Shown piece by piece: positions 1 to 9,322 of a DNA stretch of 64,000 bases. A model generated the notes under the pieces. That model saw only the letters and a program-made list of their open reading frames with translations. It was not told the DNA's origin and ran no database searches. The first letter of the stretch is position 1; the number at the start of each line of letters is the position of its first letter. A program made the position numbers and the translations under genes. Location: NCBI GenBank assembly GCA_958295955.1, contig OY282420.1, positions 3,114,435 to 3,178,434 on the forward strand, read 5' to 3'. The stretch comes from an uncultured Bryobacterales bacterium. GTDB taxonomy: Bacteria > Acidobacteriota > Terriglobia > Bryobacterales > UBA6623.

Positions 1-79
1 CCTTGCTCGTTTTGCGGCCGCCCGAATCCATCGCGCGCAGCAGGTCGGAGATGCGCTCCGCGCTGCGCTGCGCCAACAT
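1..79 (-). CDS. 5' end of a divergent unknown gene (partial)
   Basis: An ATG at 79-77 on the minus strand opens a frame that runs off the left edge with no stop; 26 codons are visible (begins MLAQRSAERISDLL and ends in a basic stretch). An AGGG sits about 7 nt before the ATG. The visible residues look like an amphipathic helix with Arg and Ser but are too few to assign a family. It is divergent from the TonB receptor, so the roughly 125-bp gap is probably a shared regulatory region. Whether it is a regulator is unknown; the start itself is an inference. Confidence 0.4.
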   Translation of the reverse strand, partial: MLAQRSAERISDLLRAMDSGGRKTSK

Positions 80-102
80 TTTTTGCCCTGTAACACCATA
101 TA

Positions 103-120
103 TTGCAGCAACTTGCAGCA
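103..120. repeat. Paired TTGCAGCA direct repeat in divergent intergenic region
   Basis: The octamer TTGCAGCA occurs at 103-110 and again at 113-120, so the copies are 10 bp apart, one helical turn. They lie between the divergent start codons and just upstream of the receptor's -35 box. This spacing is what a regulator binding two same-face half-sites would need, but no regulator is identified and chance cannot be excluded. Confidence 0.35.
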
Positions 121-146
121 TCCTGACGTAAAAAATCGATTATCGT

Positions 147-175
147 TTGACACTCGACAGAAATAGGGGTATATA
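147..175 (+). promoter_or_regulatory. Sigma-70-type promoter of the TonB receptor
   Basis: A perfect TTGACA (147-152) is followed after exactly 17 bp by TATATA (170-175). The start codon lies at 205, giving a leader of about 23 nt with a GGGGG ribosome-binding stretch at 194-198. The region is conspicuously AT-rich against the GC-rich background. Confidence 0.75.
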
Positions 176-204
176 TAGGTCAGTTTCAGAAATGGGGGTG
201 CGCC

Positions 205-3200
205 ATGCGCTACAGACTTCTCGTCGGGTTGCTTTCGGTTATGTTCTCCACATTTCCATTGCCGGCCCAGATCAACACAGGAACGATTCTGGGGACGGTT
301 AGCGATACCCAGGGCAGCGTCATTCCCGGCGCCGAAATCACGGTTACGCAAACCGAGTTGGGCGTTGCGGTGGAGTTGACCACCAACGAAGCCGGCGTTT
401 ATCAAGCCGCGGGGCTGCGGCCCGGCGCCTACCGGGTTCGCGCTGAGACGGACGGCTTCAAGGCCGCGGTCAGGGACGAGATTCAACTCTCCATCCAGCA
501 ACGCCTTGCAGTCGATTTCATGCTCGAAGTGGGCGACGTCACCGAGCAAATCGAAGTTGTCGCCGGCATCGTGGAGGTGGGCACGGAGGGCGGCCAGTTG
601 GGCTCCGTCATCGGCGCCGACGAGATTGCCGACCTGCCGCTCGACGGGCGGCGTTACTCCGACCTGATTCTGCTCAGTCCGGGAGCGGTTCCGGCGCCCG
701 GAACGCGCTCCAATCCGCGCGAGGCCAGAATCAACGTCGACGGCAATTTCTCGCTTCAGAACTACTTCGCCCTCAACGGGGTCGATAACAACACCTTCAC
801 GACCAATGCCCAGGAACGGAGTCCGCAGGCGGTTTCGCCTCCTCCCGACGCTCTCCAATCCTTCAAGATCCAGACGCGGACCTACGATGCCGAGTTCGGC
901 TGGAGCCAAGGCGCGGTGATCAATGCCGAGATCAAATCGGGCGCCAACGCCTTTCACGGTTCCGGCTGGTACTTTCTGCGCAGCGACAAGTTGAACGCCA
1001 ACAACTTTTTCAACAATGCAGCCGGCGTGGAAAGAGGGGCCGAGCGCCGCAATCAATCCGGCCTCACCCTCGGCGGGCCGATCGTCAATAACCGCACCTT
1101 CTTCTTCGCCGATTATCAGCGGACGGACTCCAGCAAGGCCGGCGGCGCGAACGGCACGGTTCCGACGGCTCAAATGAAACAAGGCATCTTCACCGGGGCG
1201 CGCGATCTGGAGATCGACCGGAATGCCGACGGCGAGCCCTTCTATCCGCAGATCGCGCCTTGCGTGGACGAAGTCAACGACGTCCTCAATCTGACGGCGA
1301 GGCGCACCGACGGCTTGCCTTGCGGCGACCCGACCGGCATGGCCCTGGCCGCTCTTTATCCGGATCCCAACGCCGGCGCGTTCGGCTACCAGTCGGCGCT
1401 CGACGTGCCGCTGGATCAGAACTCCTTCGACGTGCGCATCGACCACAATATCTCGGCCAAGGACGTCTTTTACGCTTCCTACAGCTTTCAACAGACCGAC
1501 ACCATCGTCGAGCAGGGTCCGTTCCCCAATCCGCTGGCCACGGGGGGCTTCACGGCCAACAGCTACGCCCGCGGGCAACTGACCGCGCTGACCTGGAACC
1601 GCATCTTCAGTCCGTCCGTATTCAACAGCCTGCGCTTCGGCTTCAACCGCATCTATTCGACTTCCGACCCGGTTGCTCCCGAAGGCGACGCCGGCCCCGA
1701 TTTCGGACTGAATAACCTGCCCGGGACGTTCGCTTACGGCCTGCCTCCGATCCGCGTTGGCGGCTATACCCTGCTGGGCACCTCGGAATGGCGGCCCCAG
1801 TTCCAGGTGTCGCAGGTCTTTCAGTTGCTGGACAATCTCAGTTGGATTCGCGGCAACCACGCTTTCAAGCTCGGATTCGAGTACAAGCGGGCCGCCAACG
1901 ACTACCTGGACGTCAAAGCGCCCAACGGCCGCTACATCGTGCCCGGGAACGCCTACGTCGGGGACGGAGTCGCCAACCTGCTGCTGGGCTCCGTCGGCAG
2001 AATCGAGGCCACCTCGGCTCTGGTGCCGCATACCTACACCGACGGTTTCATGTTCTATCTGCAGGATTCCTACAAGGCCACTTCCAATCTCACCCTCAAC
2101 TACGGGGTCAGGTACGAGTACTTCACGCCGATCGTCGAGCGCGACAATCTGGTCTCCAATTTCGACCCCGGCGCCAACGGAGGGCGAGGGGCGCTGCTGA
2201 CGGCGAACCCGGGGAGCCTCGGCCAAGTTCCCTGCGACTTCGACTGCGTGCAGCGGGTGCAGGGGGACGGCATTTTCAGCAGGGCGCTGGTCAACCCCGA
2301 CCGCAACAATTTCGCGCCCAGGTTCGGAGCGTCCTACCGCCTCTCGGACCACGCCGTCGTCAAGGGCGGGTACGCGATTTTCTATCAGGCGATCGACCGC
2401 TTGGGCAGTTCGGCGGCGCTGCCGTTGAACCCTCCGCAGTTGATCGATTTCCGCGGCTACGAGTCGCGGTTCAACGAGGTTCCGAAGCTATTGCTGCGCG
2501 ATCCCTTCCCCGGAGGCAGCGATGAGTTCAATCCGCAGACGATCGACTTGCGCAGCCGCAGCTTCGCCGCAACGGCGCCTTGGTCGCAACAGTACAGCTT
2601 CGGCTTCCAATTCCGCTTCGACCCGGCTTATCTGCTGGATATCTCCTACGTAGGCGGAGACTCCAACCGGATCCGCAAGCTGCGGCCGCTGAATCAGGGC
2701 ATCTTGAATACGGACGGAACGATCACCCAGCCTTTCCCCGACTGGGCGCGTTTGAGCGACCACATGGCCAGCGACGGCAACGCCAATTACAACGCGCTGC
2801 AAGTGAGCCTGCGGCGGGCGATCTCCGCGGGCCTAGCCTTCAACGTGAACTATACCTGGAGCAAAGCGCTGGGGGATACGCAGGACAATCTCTCGGGCGG
2901 CGCTTCGGCCAGCAACGTCCGGCCGCAGAACGCTTACGATCTGGCCGCCGACTACGGCTTGCTGGTCTTCGACCAGAGGCATCGTTTCGTGATGAATTGG
3001 ACCTGGAAGCTCCCGTTTCCGAGCTACGGGGCGGCGGAGCATATCCTGGGCGGCTGGCAGTTCAACGGCATCTGGAGCTCCACCTCGGGCGCCCCCATCG
3101 GCATCCGCGGCCCCGACCGCAGCGGAACGCGCAGCCAGAACCCCCGAGCGGACTGCATCGGCGACCCGAAGGGGCCGCGAACCGTCGAGCAATTCTTCAA

Positions 3201-3495
3201 TGCGTCGGCTTTCGCCATAGCCAAGAACGGGACCTTCGGCAACTGCGGCGTGGCCAGCCTGAGCGGTTGGCCGCATCACAACTTCGATATTTCCTTTTTC
3301 AAGAACATCGGCCTGGGCTTCAGCGAGGACGCCGCATTGCAGATCCGTTGGGAGTTCTTCAATGTCTTCAACACGCCTCAGTTCAACAATCCGAATAACA
3401 GGGTGGACAGGGGCCGGTTCGGCGAAACGACCTCGGTTTTCGATCCGCAGCGGGAGGGCCGGGTGATTCAATTCGGGTTGAAGTTCATTTTCTAG
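205..3495 (+). CDS. TonB-dependent receptor, Oar-like, with carboxypeptidase-regulatory domain
   Basis: This 1096-residue outer-membrane protein has a signal peptide (about residues 1-21, ending LPAQ). A CarboxypepD_reg-like beta-sandwich follows (about 25-110, GTILGTVSDTQG through DGFKAAV), then a plug domain with DLPLDGRRYSDL and a long beta-barrel ending in the aromatic FGLKFIF typical of BAM substrates. Architecture and length match Oar/TonB receptors that are strongly expanded in acidobacteria. Such proteins are usually linked to uptake of, or adhesion to, polymeric substrates; the substrate here is unknown. The gene stands alone behind its own strong promoter, with convergent bacilliredoxin downstream. 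The start is supported by the RBS and the signal peptide. Confidence 0.92.
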   Translation: MRYRLLVGLLSVMFSTFPLPAQINTGTILGTVSDTQGSVIPGAEITVTQTELGVAVELTTNEAGVYQAAGLRPGAYRVRAETDGFKAAVRDEIQLSIQQRLAVDFMLEVGDVTEQIEVVAGIVEVGTEGGQLGSVIGADEIADLPLDGRRYSDLILLSPGAVPAPGTRSNPREARINVDGNFSLQNYFALNGVDNNTFTTNAQERSPQAVSPPPDALQSFKIQTRTYDAEFGWSQGAVINAEIKSGANAFHGSGWYFLRSDKLNANNFFNNAAGVERGAERRNQSGLTLGGPIVNNRTFFFADYQRTDSSKAGGANGTVPTAQMKQGIFTGARDLEIDRNADGEPFYPQIAPCVDEVNDVLNLTARRTDGLPCGDPTGMALAALYPDPNAGAFGYQSALDVPLDQNSFDVRIDHNISAKDVFYASYSFQQTDTIVEQGPFPNPLATGGFTANSYARGQLTALTWNRIFSPSVFNSLRFGFNRIYSTSDPVAPEGDAGPDFGLNNLPGTFAYGLPPIRVGGYTLLGTSEWRPQFQVSQVFQLLDNLSWIRGNHAFKLGFEYKRAANDYLDVKAPNGRYIVPGNAYVGDGVANLLLGSVGRIEATSALVPHTYTDGFMFYLQDSYKATSNLTLNYGVRYEYFTPIVERDNLVSNFDPGANGGRGALLTANPGSLGQVPCDFDCVQRVQGDGIFSRALVNPDRNNFAPRFGASYRLSDHAVVKGGYAIFYQAIDRLGSSAALPLNPPQLIDFRGYESRFNEVPKLLLRDPFPGGSDEFNPQTIDLRSRSFAATAPWSQQYSFGFQFRFDPAYLLDISYVGGDSNRIRKLRPLNQGILNTDGTITQPFPDWARLSDHMASDGNANYNALQVSLRRAISAGLAFNVNYTWSKALGDTQDNLSGGASASNVRPQNAYDLAADYGLLVFDQRHRFVMNWTWKLPFPSYGAAEHILGGWQFNGIWSSTSGAPIGIRGPDRSGTRSQNPRADCIGDPKGPRTVEQFFNASAFAIAKNGTFGNCGVASLSGWPHHNFDISFFKNIGLGFSEDAALQIRWEFFNVFNTPQFNNPNNRVDRGRFGETTSVFDPQREGRVIQFGLKFIF

Positions 3496-3500
3496 GGAAA

Positions 3501-3517
3501 GCCCGCGCAAGGCGGGC
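3501..3517 (+). terminator. GC hairpin after the receptor gene
   Basis: GCCCGC (3501-3506), a 5-nt loop and GCGGGC (3512-3517) form a perfect 6-bp stem just after the receptor stop at 3495, between convergent genes. There is no U tract, so intrinsic termination is only possible, not shown. Confidence 0.4.
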
Positions 3518-3613
3518 GGCGGCGTGTTGGTTGCCCGGCATCGGCCGCGACGGGCAATCGTTGCCCGGTTCCCATCGGTTTTGCGGCTTTGCGCCGCTGT
3601 GGACACGCCTTGT

Positions 3614-4048
3614 TCAGGCCGGCTCGGTCACGCAATGCCGCGCATAAGCCTGCTGCAGCGCAGCGGCGATCGTCGGGGCGTCGTTGCCCTCGATTTGATG
3701 GCGGTGCATGACGAAAACGGGATCCCCGTCGCGGAACAGCGCGAACGAAGGCGATGAGGGCGGGTGCATTGCAAGTTTTTCCCGCCGCAAGTGCGCCGTC
3801 GCTTCGACATCCGCGCCGGCGAAGACCGTCGCCACTTTGTCGGGCTTGACCTCGCCCTGCAGCGACTGCACCACGCCGGGCCGCGCCTTGCCCGCCGCGC
3901 AGCCGCAAACCGAGTTGACGATCATCAAGACCGTTCCGCTGTCGCGGTCCAGCACTCGGTCGACGTCCGCGGGGGTTCGGGTCTCCTCGATTCCGTGGCG
4001 GGTGAGATCCTCGCGCATGGGGTAAATCATCAATTCCGGGTAGGGCAT
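3614..4048 (-). CDS. BrxA/BrxB-family bacilliredoxin (YphP/YqiW)
   Basis: The 144-residue protein matches the usual size of this thioredoxin-like family (formerly DUF1094) and carries its CGC redox motif at residues 48-50 within NSVCGCAAG. The family's N-terminal MIYPMREDLT and the PPSSPSFALFRDG region are also present. In Firmicutes these proteins remove bacillithiol from mixed disulfides; in bacteria without bacillithiol the role is a general thiol-disulfide exchange (family knowledge). The gene is 44 bp downstream of the PQQ/cytochrome gene on the same strand, so co-transcription is possible. Cytoplasmic; no signal peptide. An SD-like GGAGGAACGAGC precedes the ATG. Confidence 0.9.
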   Translation of the reverse strand: MPYPELMIYPMREDLTRHGIEETRTPADVDRVLDRDSGTVLMIVNSVCGCAAGKARPGVVQSLQGEVKPDKVATVFAGADVEATAHLRREKLAMHPPSSPSFALFRDGDPVFVMHRHQIEGNDAPTIAAALQQAYARHCVTEPA

Positions 4049-4092
4049 TGCTCGTTCCTCCTTCTGCCGTATTTTCAGTTTAGCAGCATGCG

Positions 4093-5943
4093 TTACTCGC
4101 CGGCATCGGCAAGGCCGAATGCCAGAAAGACGTTGCCGGGGATCGAGCCGAACTGCCCGTAGCCGGAGTTCACGTACAACATGCCGTCGACGATCACCGG
4201 TCCGGGGCCGTTGAGCGAGCCGCCGCGGGCTTTCACTCCGTTGACGGTTTCGTATGGGCGCAAGGTGTCGAAGTCCCAGATGACTTGCCCCGACTCGGCT
4301 GCATAGGCGCGCAGATGGCCGTCAAGCGAGCCCGAAAACACCACGCCGGGAATGACGCTGACCGCGGCCGACTGCGCCGGCGAGCAGCCCTTGCGGTCCG
4401 GCGGGCAAGTGAAGCCCCGCACGAACCATTGGCGGTCGCCGGTAGCGAGATCGTAGGCGCTCAAGCCGCCGCCGGAGTGCGGGCTGGCGCCGCCGGCAAC
4501 CTTGCCGTCCGGCCCGCGGGTCGTGATGCGTTGAATGTCCGAGAGCGCAACATAGACTTTGTCTCGATCGGCCGCCGGGCCGAACTGAATGCCGCCGAGC
4601 ATGCCCCCGCGCCCGACGCGGCGCTGCCAGACGATTGCGCCGTTGCGGTCGGGGTCGACCGCGTGCAGGATGCCCGACTTCTGTCCCAGAATCAACAGGC
4701 GCTTGCCGCCGGGGATAGCGACCAGAATGCCCGAAGAGCCGAAGTCGAGATCGGGCCCCTGCGCCTGCGGGCAGTTCAGGTGATCGCTCGCAGCCGAACA
4801 GGCCATGTTCCATGCGTCGCCCGGAGTAAATTGACGCGACCACGCGCGCTCGCCGGTCTCCAAGTCGAACGCGATCACGGCGTCGCTGTCGTCGGTCGCG
4901 GGATCGGAGTAGTTGTTGCCGGTCGTGACGTAGATGCGCCCCAGCTTCTCGTCGATGGTCGGCGCGGACCAAACTGCGGCCCCGGACGGCCCCCAGAGTT
5001 GTACGCCGTTGCGGTTTTTACGGACTTTTGCGGGCTCCTCCGGAATCGTGTAGCTCTTCCACAGCCGTTCTCCTGACAGGGCGTCCACCGCCGCTACCGC
5101 GCCGCGGAACTTGCAGCATTCATAGTCCGCGCGCGAGCCGAGAAGGTCCACGAACGAGCTGAGCGCTGCGAAGACGCGGCCGTCATGGAGTACGGGAGAG
5201 CCGGTGATGAGCGCCCCGGGATGCTCGTCGATGCGATTGCGCCACAACTCTTCCCCGGTCTCGGCGTCGACGGCGTAGAGATTGGCGCGCTGATCGCCGA
5301 AGTAAGCGATATGCCGGCCGGCCTCCTCGCCGGGGCCGATGACGACCGCTCCGCGCACGCCGCCGCGGGCTTCGTACTTCCAATGCAGGCAACCGGATTT
5401 CGCGTCCAGCGAATAGACGGCGCCGGAGTCGCTGCCCACGTAGATGCGTCCGCCGGCAACCGCGGGGTGGCCTCTGGCCTTCGTAGCGCCGCGGAAACCG
5501 ATGGCCCACTTCAACTCAAGCCGCGGAACGTCCGCGGCCGCAAGGCCGGCGAACTCAGCGGACTGAAAACGGGAATTCCCGGCATCGACGCCCCAACCGA
5601 TCCAGCGCGGCCCGGCGAACGGATCGGCGAACGGGACGGACTCGCAGGGAAACGGATTCGCATCCGCCGGAGGCGGCGCCGCTTCGGCGCTCGAAATATA
5701 GGCGGCCACCGCGGGCAGGGCCGCCGCCGGCAGCCGGCTCCCCACGAAACGCATGTTGCCCGCCCGCAGCGATTGCACGATCGCCTCTGGCGGGAACCGG
5801 CGCAGGGTTTCGAATTTGGGCGCGCGCCCCTCGCCGCTATCGTGGCAGCGCGAGCACGCCGCCCGGTAGATAGCCGAGCCGTCGGCCGCGGCCGCCTGAA
5901 GCGACGCCGCCAAGACCATCCCCAGCGCGATGGCGATCGGCAT
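4093..5943 (-). CDS. Cytochrome c-PQQ beta-propeller dehydrogenase (PVA-dehydrogenase-like)
   Basis: I start this gene at the ATG at 5943 because it yields a clean signal peptide (MPIAIALGMV to SLQAAAA), giving 616 residues; an upstream start at 6012 would overlap the divergent sulfatase. A c-type cytochrome domain follows at about residues 22-90, with heme motif CSRCH (30-34) and the axial Met region GNMRFVGS. The rest is an eight-bladed PQQ-type propeller with repeated W-motifs such as SPVLHDGRVF, GKLGRIYVTTGN and GGLSAYDLATG. This cytochrome-first order is that of quinohemoprotein alcohol/polyvinyl-alcohol dehydrogenases in the periplasm. The substrate is not deducible. Its stop is 44 bp from the bacilliredoxin. 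Confidence 0.85.
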   Translation of the reverse strand: MPIAIALGMVLAASLQAAAADGSAIYRAACSRCHDSGEGRAPKFETLRRFPPEAIVQSLRAGNMRFVGSRLPAAALPAVAAYISSAEAAPPPADANPFPCESVPFADPFAGPRWIGWGVDAGNSRFQSAEFAGLAAADVPRLELKWAIGFRGATKARGHPAVAGGRIYVGSDSGAVYSLDAKSGCLHWKYEARGGVRGAVVIGPGEEAGRHIAYFGDQRANLYAVDAETGEELWRNRIDEHPGALITGSPVLHDGRVFAALSSFVDLLGSRADYECCKFRGAVAAVDALSGERLWKSYTIPEEPAKVRKNRNGVQLWGPSGAAVWSAPTIDEKLGRIYVTTGNNYSDPATDDSDAVIAFDLETGERAWSRQFTPGDAWNMACSAASDHLNCPQAQGPDLDFGSSGILVAIPGGKRLLILGQKSGILHAVDPDRNGAIVWQRRVGRGGMLGGIQFGPAADRDKVYVALSDIQRITTRGPDGKVAGGASPHSGGGLSAYDLATGDRQWFVRGFTCPPDRKGCSPAQSAAVSVIPGVVFSGSLDGHLRAYAAESGQVIWDFDTLRPYETVNGVKARGGSLNGPGPVIVDGMLYVNSGYGQFGSIPGNVFLAFGLADAGE

Positions 5944-6020
5944 CCCGCGATGAGTATGCCATATATGCACTGCCGGCGCCGAGAACGACATTCGCCGGAC
6001 TCCCTGCCACAATGGATGTC

Positions 6021-7412
6021 ATGAAAATCGGAACGCTGTTGTCAGCCGCGGTATTTTTGTCGGCCGCCGCCGAGGCGAGGCCGCCGAACATCGTCTACAT
6101 CATGGCCGACGATCTCGGCTACGGCCACCTCAAGGCATACGGCGGCGCGAAGATCGAAACGCCGCACATCGACAGGCTCGCCGCGGAAGGCATGCGCTTC
6201 ACGCAGGCGTACGCCGGCTCGACGGTTTGCGCGCCTTCGCGGTCGGTATTGATGACGGGGTTGCACGGCGGACATACCCCCGTGCGCGGCAATCTCGGCG
6301 ACGCTCATATCTCCGACGAAGACGTGACGATCGCCGAAGTTTTGCAGCAGGCGGGCTACGCAACCGGCGCATACGGCAAATGGGGGTTGGGGCTGCAGGA
6401 CAGCCCGGGCAATCCATTACGGCAGGGGTTCGACGACTTTCTCGGTTACCTGCATCAGGTTCACGCCCATTTCTTTTACCCCTATTGGCTGACGTTCAAT
6501 TACGGCCGCATGATGCTGCCCTGGAACGAGGGCGGCAAGCGCGGGCAGTATTCGCACGACGTGTTGATGGAGCGCGCGCGGCATTTCATCCGCAAGCACA
6601 AAGACCGCCCGTTCTTCTGCTACTTGCCGGTTACGATCCCGCACGTCGAGTTGGCGGTTCCGAACGAGTCGCTGCAACGGTATTTCGGGCGCTGGCCGGA
6701 AATTCCCGGGTTCCAGGAGAAGCGCGAGGGCTACATCGTCTCGCCCACCCCGAAGGCGACATACGCGGCAATGGTCTCGCGCCTCGACCGCGACGTGGGC
6801 CGCATCCTGGCTCTGCTGCAGGAGTTGGGCTTGGATCGAGATACCGTGGTGATTTTCAATTCGGACAACGGCGCGCAGGTGGGCCACGACGTCAACGAAG
6901 TATTTTTCGAAGCGAGCGGACCGTTGCGGGGCTTCAAGGGCTCGATGTACGAGGGCGGACTCAGGATTCCGCAGATTGTCCGCTGGCCCGGCAAGATCGA
7001 AGCCGGCGCCGTGACGGACCACGTTACCTATTTCCCTGACATGATGCCGACCTTGGCCGAGCTCGCCGAGGCGGGCGGTCTGCCGCCGACCGACGGCATC
7101 TCGTTCGCGCCGGAATTGCTGGGCGGGGAGCAGAAAGAGCACGAGTGGCTCTACTGGGAGCTCATCGGCGGCGCGGAGCGCGAGATCGTACGCCGCGGCG
7201 CGCGCAAGGGCCGCTGGAAGTTTGTTCAGAACGACATGTCGAAGCCGGTGCGGCTATTCGACTTGCAGGCGGATCTCGGCGAAACGACCGATCTGGCCCG
7301 CCACCGCCGGGGGCTCGTCGAGGAATTCGAGAGTTGGTTCCAAGCCAACAGAACCGAGCCGCGCAAGCAGCCGGCGCGCTCGGCGGTCAGCTATCGTGAC
7401 TACGTTCGCTAA
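6021..7412 (+). CDS. Secreted arylsulfatase-type sulfatase
   Basis: The protein (463 residues from the ATG at 6021; an in-frame ATG at 6012 adds three) begins with a signal peptide ending AEARPPN. Metal-binding MADDLGYGHL and the formylglycine signature CAPSR (Cys at residue 70) are intact. The second metal/catalytic region FNSDNGAQVGHD and the C-terminal DLGETTDLA block are also typical of family S1 sulfatases. It hydrolyses sulfate esters after Cys-to-formylglycine maturation; no maturase is in the window. The upstream cytochrome-PQQ gene is divergent with barely 80 bp between starts. The next gene starts inside this one's 3' end, so the two are probably translationally coupled. Confidence 0.92.
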   Translation: MKIGTLLSAAVFLSAAAEARPPNIVYIMADDLGYGHLKAYGGAKIETPHIDRLAAEGMRFTQAYAGSTVCAPSRSVLMTGLHGGHTPVRGNLGDAHISDEDVTIAEVLQQAGYATGAYGKWGLGLQDSPGNPLRQGFDDFLGYLHQVHAHFFYPYWLTFNYGRMMLPWNEGGKRGQYSHDVLMERARHFIRKHKDRPFFCYLPVTIPHVELAVPNESLQRYFGRWPEIPGFQEKREGYIVSPTPKATYAAMVSRLDRDVGRILALLQELGLDRDTVVIFNSDNGAQVGHDVNEVFFEASGPLRGFKGSMYEGGLRIPQIVRWPGKIEAGAVTDHVTYFPDMMPTLAELAEAGGLPPTDGISFAPELLGGEQKEHEWLYWELIGGAEREIVRRGARKGRWKFVQNDMSKPVRLFDLQADLGETTDLARHRRGLVEEFESWFQANRTEPRKQPARSAVSYRDYVR

Positions 7413-9321
7413 TCGCCGGCGCGCGGCCGCGCAAACCGCGGCGCTCGCCGCGGGTCTGGCCTGTTTGGCGTCATGCGCGGAGTCCGGCTGGCGCTTGCCC
7501 GAAGAAATCCGTCTCCTCTCCGGCCTCGTGAACGGCGCCGTCATTACCCGCAACGGCGCAAATCTCGTTTTTTACGGCGACCCCAACGGCGAGTTGGCGG
7601 CCGCCGAAAAAGTGCTCTTCACCCATCACCGCCGCGATGTCGTTTGGGCGGGACGGGCTCTCGCCGCGCAAGGCGCCAAAGTCGTTGCGCCGATTGCCGA
7701 ACGCGGCTACTTCGACGGCGCCGAGGAGTTCTGGGGGCGGTTTCGCACGGAACGCTTCCACGACTATGCTCAGCAGTCAACGAAGATTTTGACCGCTGCC
7801 CTGCCGATCGACGAACCCGCCGTCGGAGGGCGCGCGATCGACTGGCGCGGAGTCGCGATCGAAACGCTCGACACGCCGGGCTATACCCGAGGCTCCGTGT
7901 CGTACCTGGTCGAGCTTGGCGGGAAGCGGATCGCCTTCACCGGCGATTTGATCTACGCCGGCGGCCGCATCTTCGATCTCTACAGCCTGCAGGACGCCAT
8001 CGAAGAAACCGAAACCCGCGGCTACCACGGCTATGCCGCGCGGGCGGCCGACGTCCTGGCGAGTCTGCGCAAGCTCGCCGCGCGGGAACCCGATATCCTC
8101 ATTCCGGCGCGGGGGCCGCCGATCCATAACCCCGCCGCAGCCGTCGAAGCGTTGATCGACCGCCTGGAGCGCCTGTTCGCCGCCTACTTTCAAACCGACG
8201 CCCTGCGCTGGTATTGGGGCGAAGACAACCTCCGCAAGCGCGCCCGGCGGGTACTCGGCGAGCGCCGGATCGAATGGATGCCGCTGGCGACCCGCATCCG
8301 TCAAACTCCGCCGCGCTGGTGGCGCAAGTTCGGCACGTCGCGGCTGCTCCTTTCCGACAGCGGCGCGGCGTTCCTGATCGATTGCGGCAGCCGGCGAATT
8401 TTCGAGGACATCCTCGCGCTGCAAGAGCAGGGCGGCTTTCAGCGGCTGGAGGGCATATTCGTCACCCACTTCCACGACGATCACACCGATTTCGTGCAAG
8501 CGATGGCCGAGCGGGCGCAGTGCCCCGTATATGCGGGGACGGAAATGCAGGACATTTTGGAAAATCCGGCGGCCTACCGCATGCCGGCAATGACGCATGC
8601 GCCCATCCGCCCGGTCCACGGCCTGGAAGAAGGCCAAACGCTGCGCTGGCGGGAGTTCGAGTTCCGCTACACGTACTATCCCGGCCAAGCCGTCTTCCAC
8701 GGCGGGCTCGATGTTCGGCGCGACAACGGCGAGCGGTTTTTCTTCATCGGCGATTCGTTCAGCCCGTCGGGTCTTGACGACTACTGCCTGCTGAACCGGC
8801 ATTTCCTCCATCCCCTGCTCGGTCACTTCCGCTGCCTCAACGTCATCGCAGCGATCGAAGGCGACTATCTGCTGGTCAATCAGCACATCGACGAGTCGTT
8901 CCGCTACGACGACGAGCAACTGGCGTTCATGCGCAAGACGCTGGAAACCAAGAAGCAGGTCATCGCCGAGCTTGTGCCCTGGGAGGACCCGAACTTCGGC
9001 ACGGACGAACAGTGGGCGCGCTTCTATCCCTACGGGCTGACGGCGGCGCCGGGGCGCCCGTTCGACCTTTACGCGGTGGTCTTCAACCATCTCGACGAGA
9101 CGGAAACGTACCGCGTAACGCCGAATGTTCCCGCGGACTGGCGCAGCGAGCCGGCCTCTGCGGAGATTGCCGTCGAGGGTCTTGCCGAAGACCGCGCGCG
9201 CTTCCGCATCACGCCGGACGCATCTTTCTCAGGGTTGAAGATCGTGACCGCGGACGTGGCCTTCCGCGGCCGCGTCCTGCGCGAGTGGATCGAGGCCCTG
9301 GTCGAGCCCCGAGCGCCCTGA
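7396..9321 (+). CDS. Lipoprotein with two metallo-beta-lactamase-fold domains
   Basis: I place the start at GTG 7396, inside the sulfatase gene, because this gives a lipoprotein signal with a basic N-end (NRRR) and lipobox LASC (Cys 27); 641 residues. The first MBL-like half (about 45-250) has THHRRD where HxHxDH is expected, plus FTGDLIYAGG. The second half (about 290-540) has a complete HFHDDH motif within THFHDDHTDF, followed by FFIGDSFSP and NRHFLHP. A beta-rich C-terminal domain follows. So one metal site looks degenerate and one intact. The overlap with the sulfatase suggests a joint role, but the substrate is unknown. Convergent with the next gene. Confidence 0.8.
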   Translation: MTTFANRRRAAAQTAALAAGLACLASCAESGWRLPEEIRLLSGLVNGAVITRNGANLVFYGDPNGELAAAEKVLFTHHRRDVVWAGRALAAQGAKVVAPIAERGYFDGAEEFWGRFRTERFHDYAQQSTKILTAALPIDEPAVGGRAIDWRGVAIETLDTPGYTRGSVSYLVELGGKRIAFTGDLIYAGGRIFDLYSLQDAIEETETRGYHGYAARAADVLASLRKLAAREPDILIPARGPPIHNPAAAVEALIDRLERLFAAYFQTDALRWYWGEDNLRKRARRVLGERRIEWMPLATRIRQTPPRWWRKFGTSRLLLSDSGAAFLIDCGSRRIFEDILALQEQGGFQRLEGIFVTHFHDDHTDFVQAMAERAQCPVYAGTEMQDILENPAAYRMPAMTHAPIRPVHGLEEGQTLRWREFEFRYTYYPGQAVFHGGLDVRRDNGERFFFIGDSFSPSGLDDYCLLNRHFLHPLLGHFRCLNVIAAIEGDYLLVNQHIDESFRYDDEQLAFMRKTLETKKQVIAELVPWEDPNFGTDEQWARFYPYGLTAAPGRPFDLYAVVFNHLDETETYRVTPNVPADWRSEPASAEIAVEGLAEDRARFRITPDASFSGLKIVTADVAFRGRVLREWIEALVEPRAP

Positions 9322-9322
9322 C

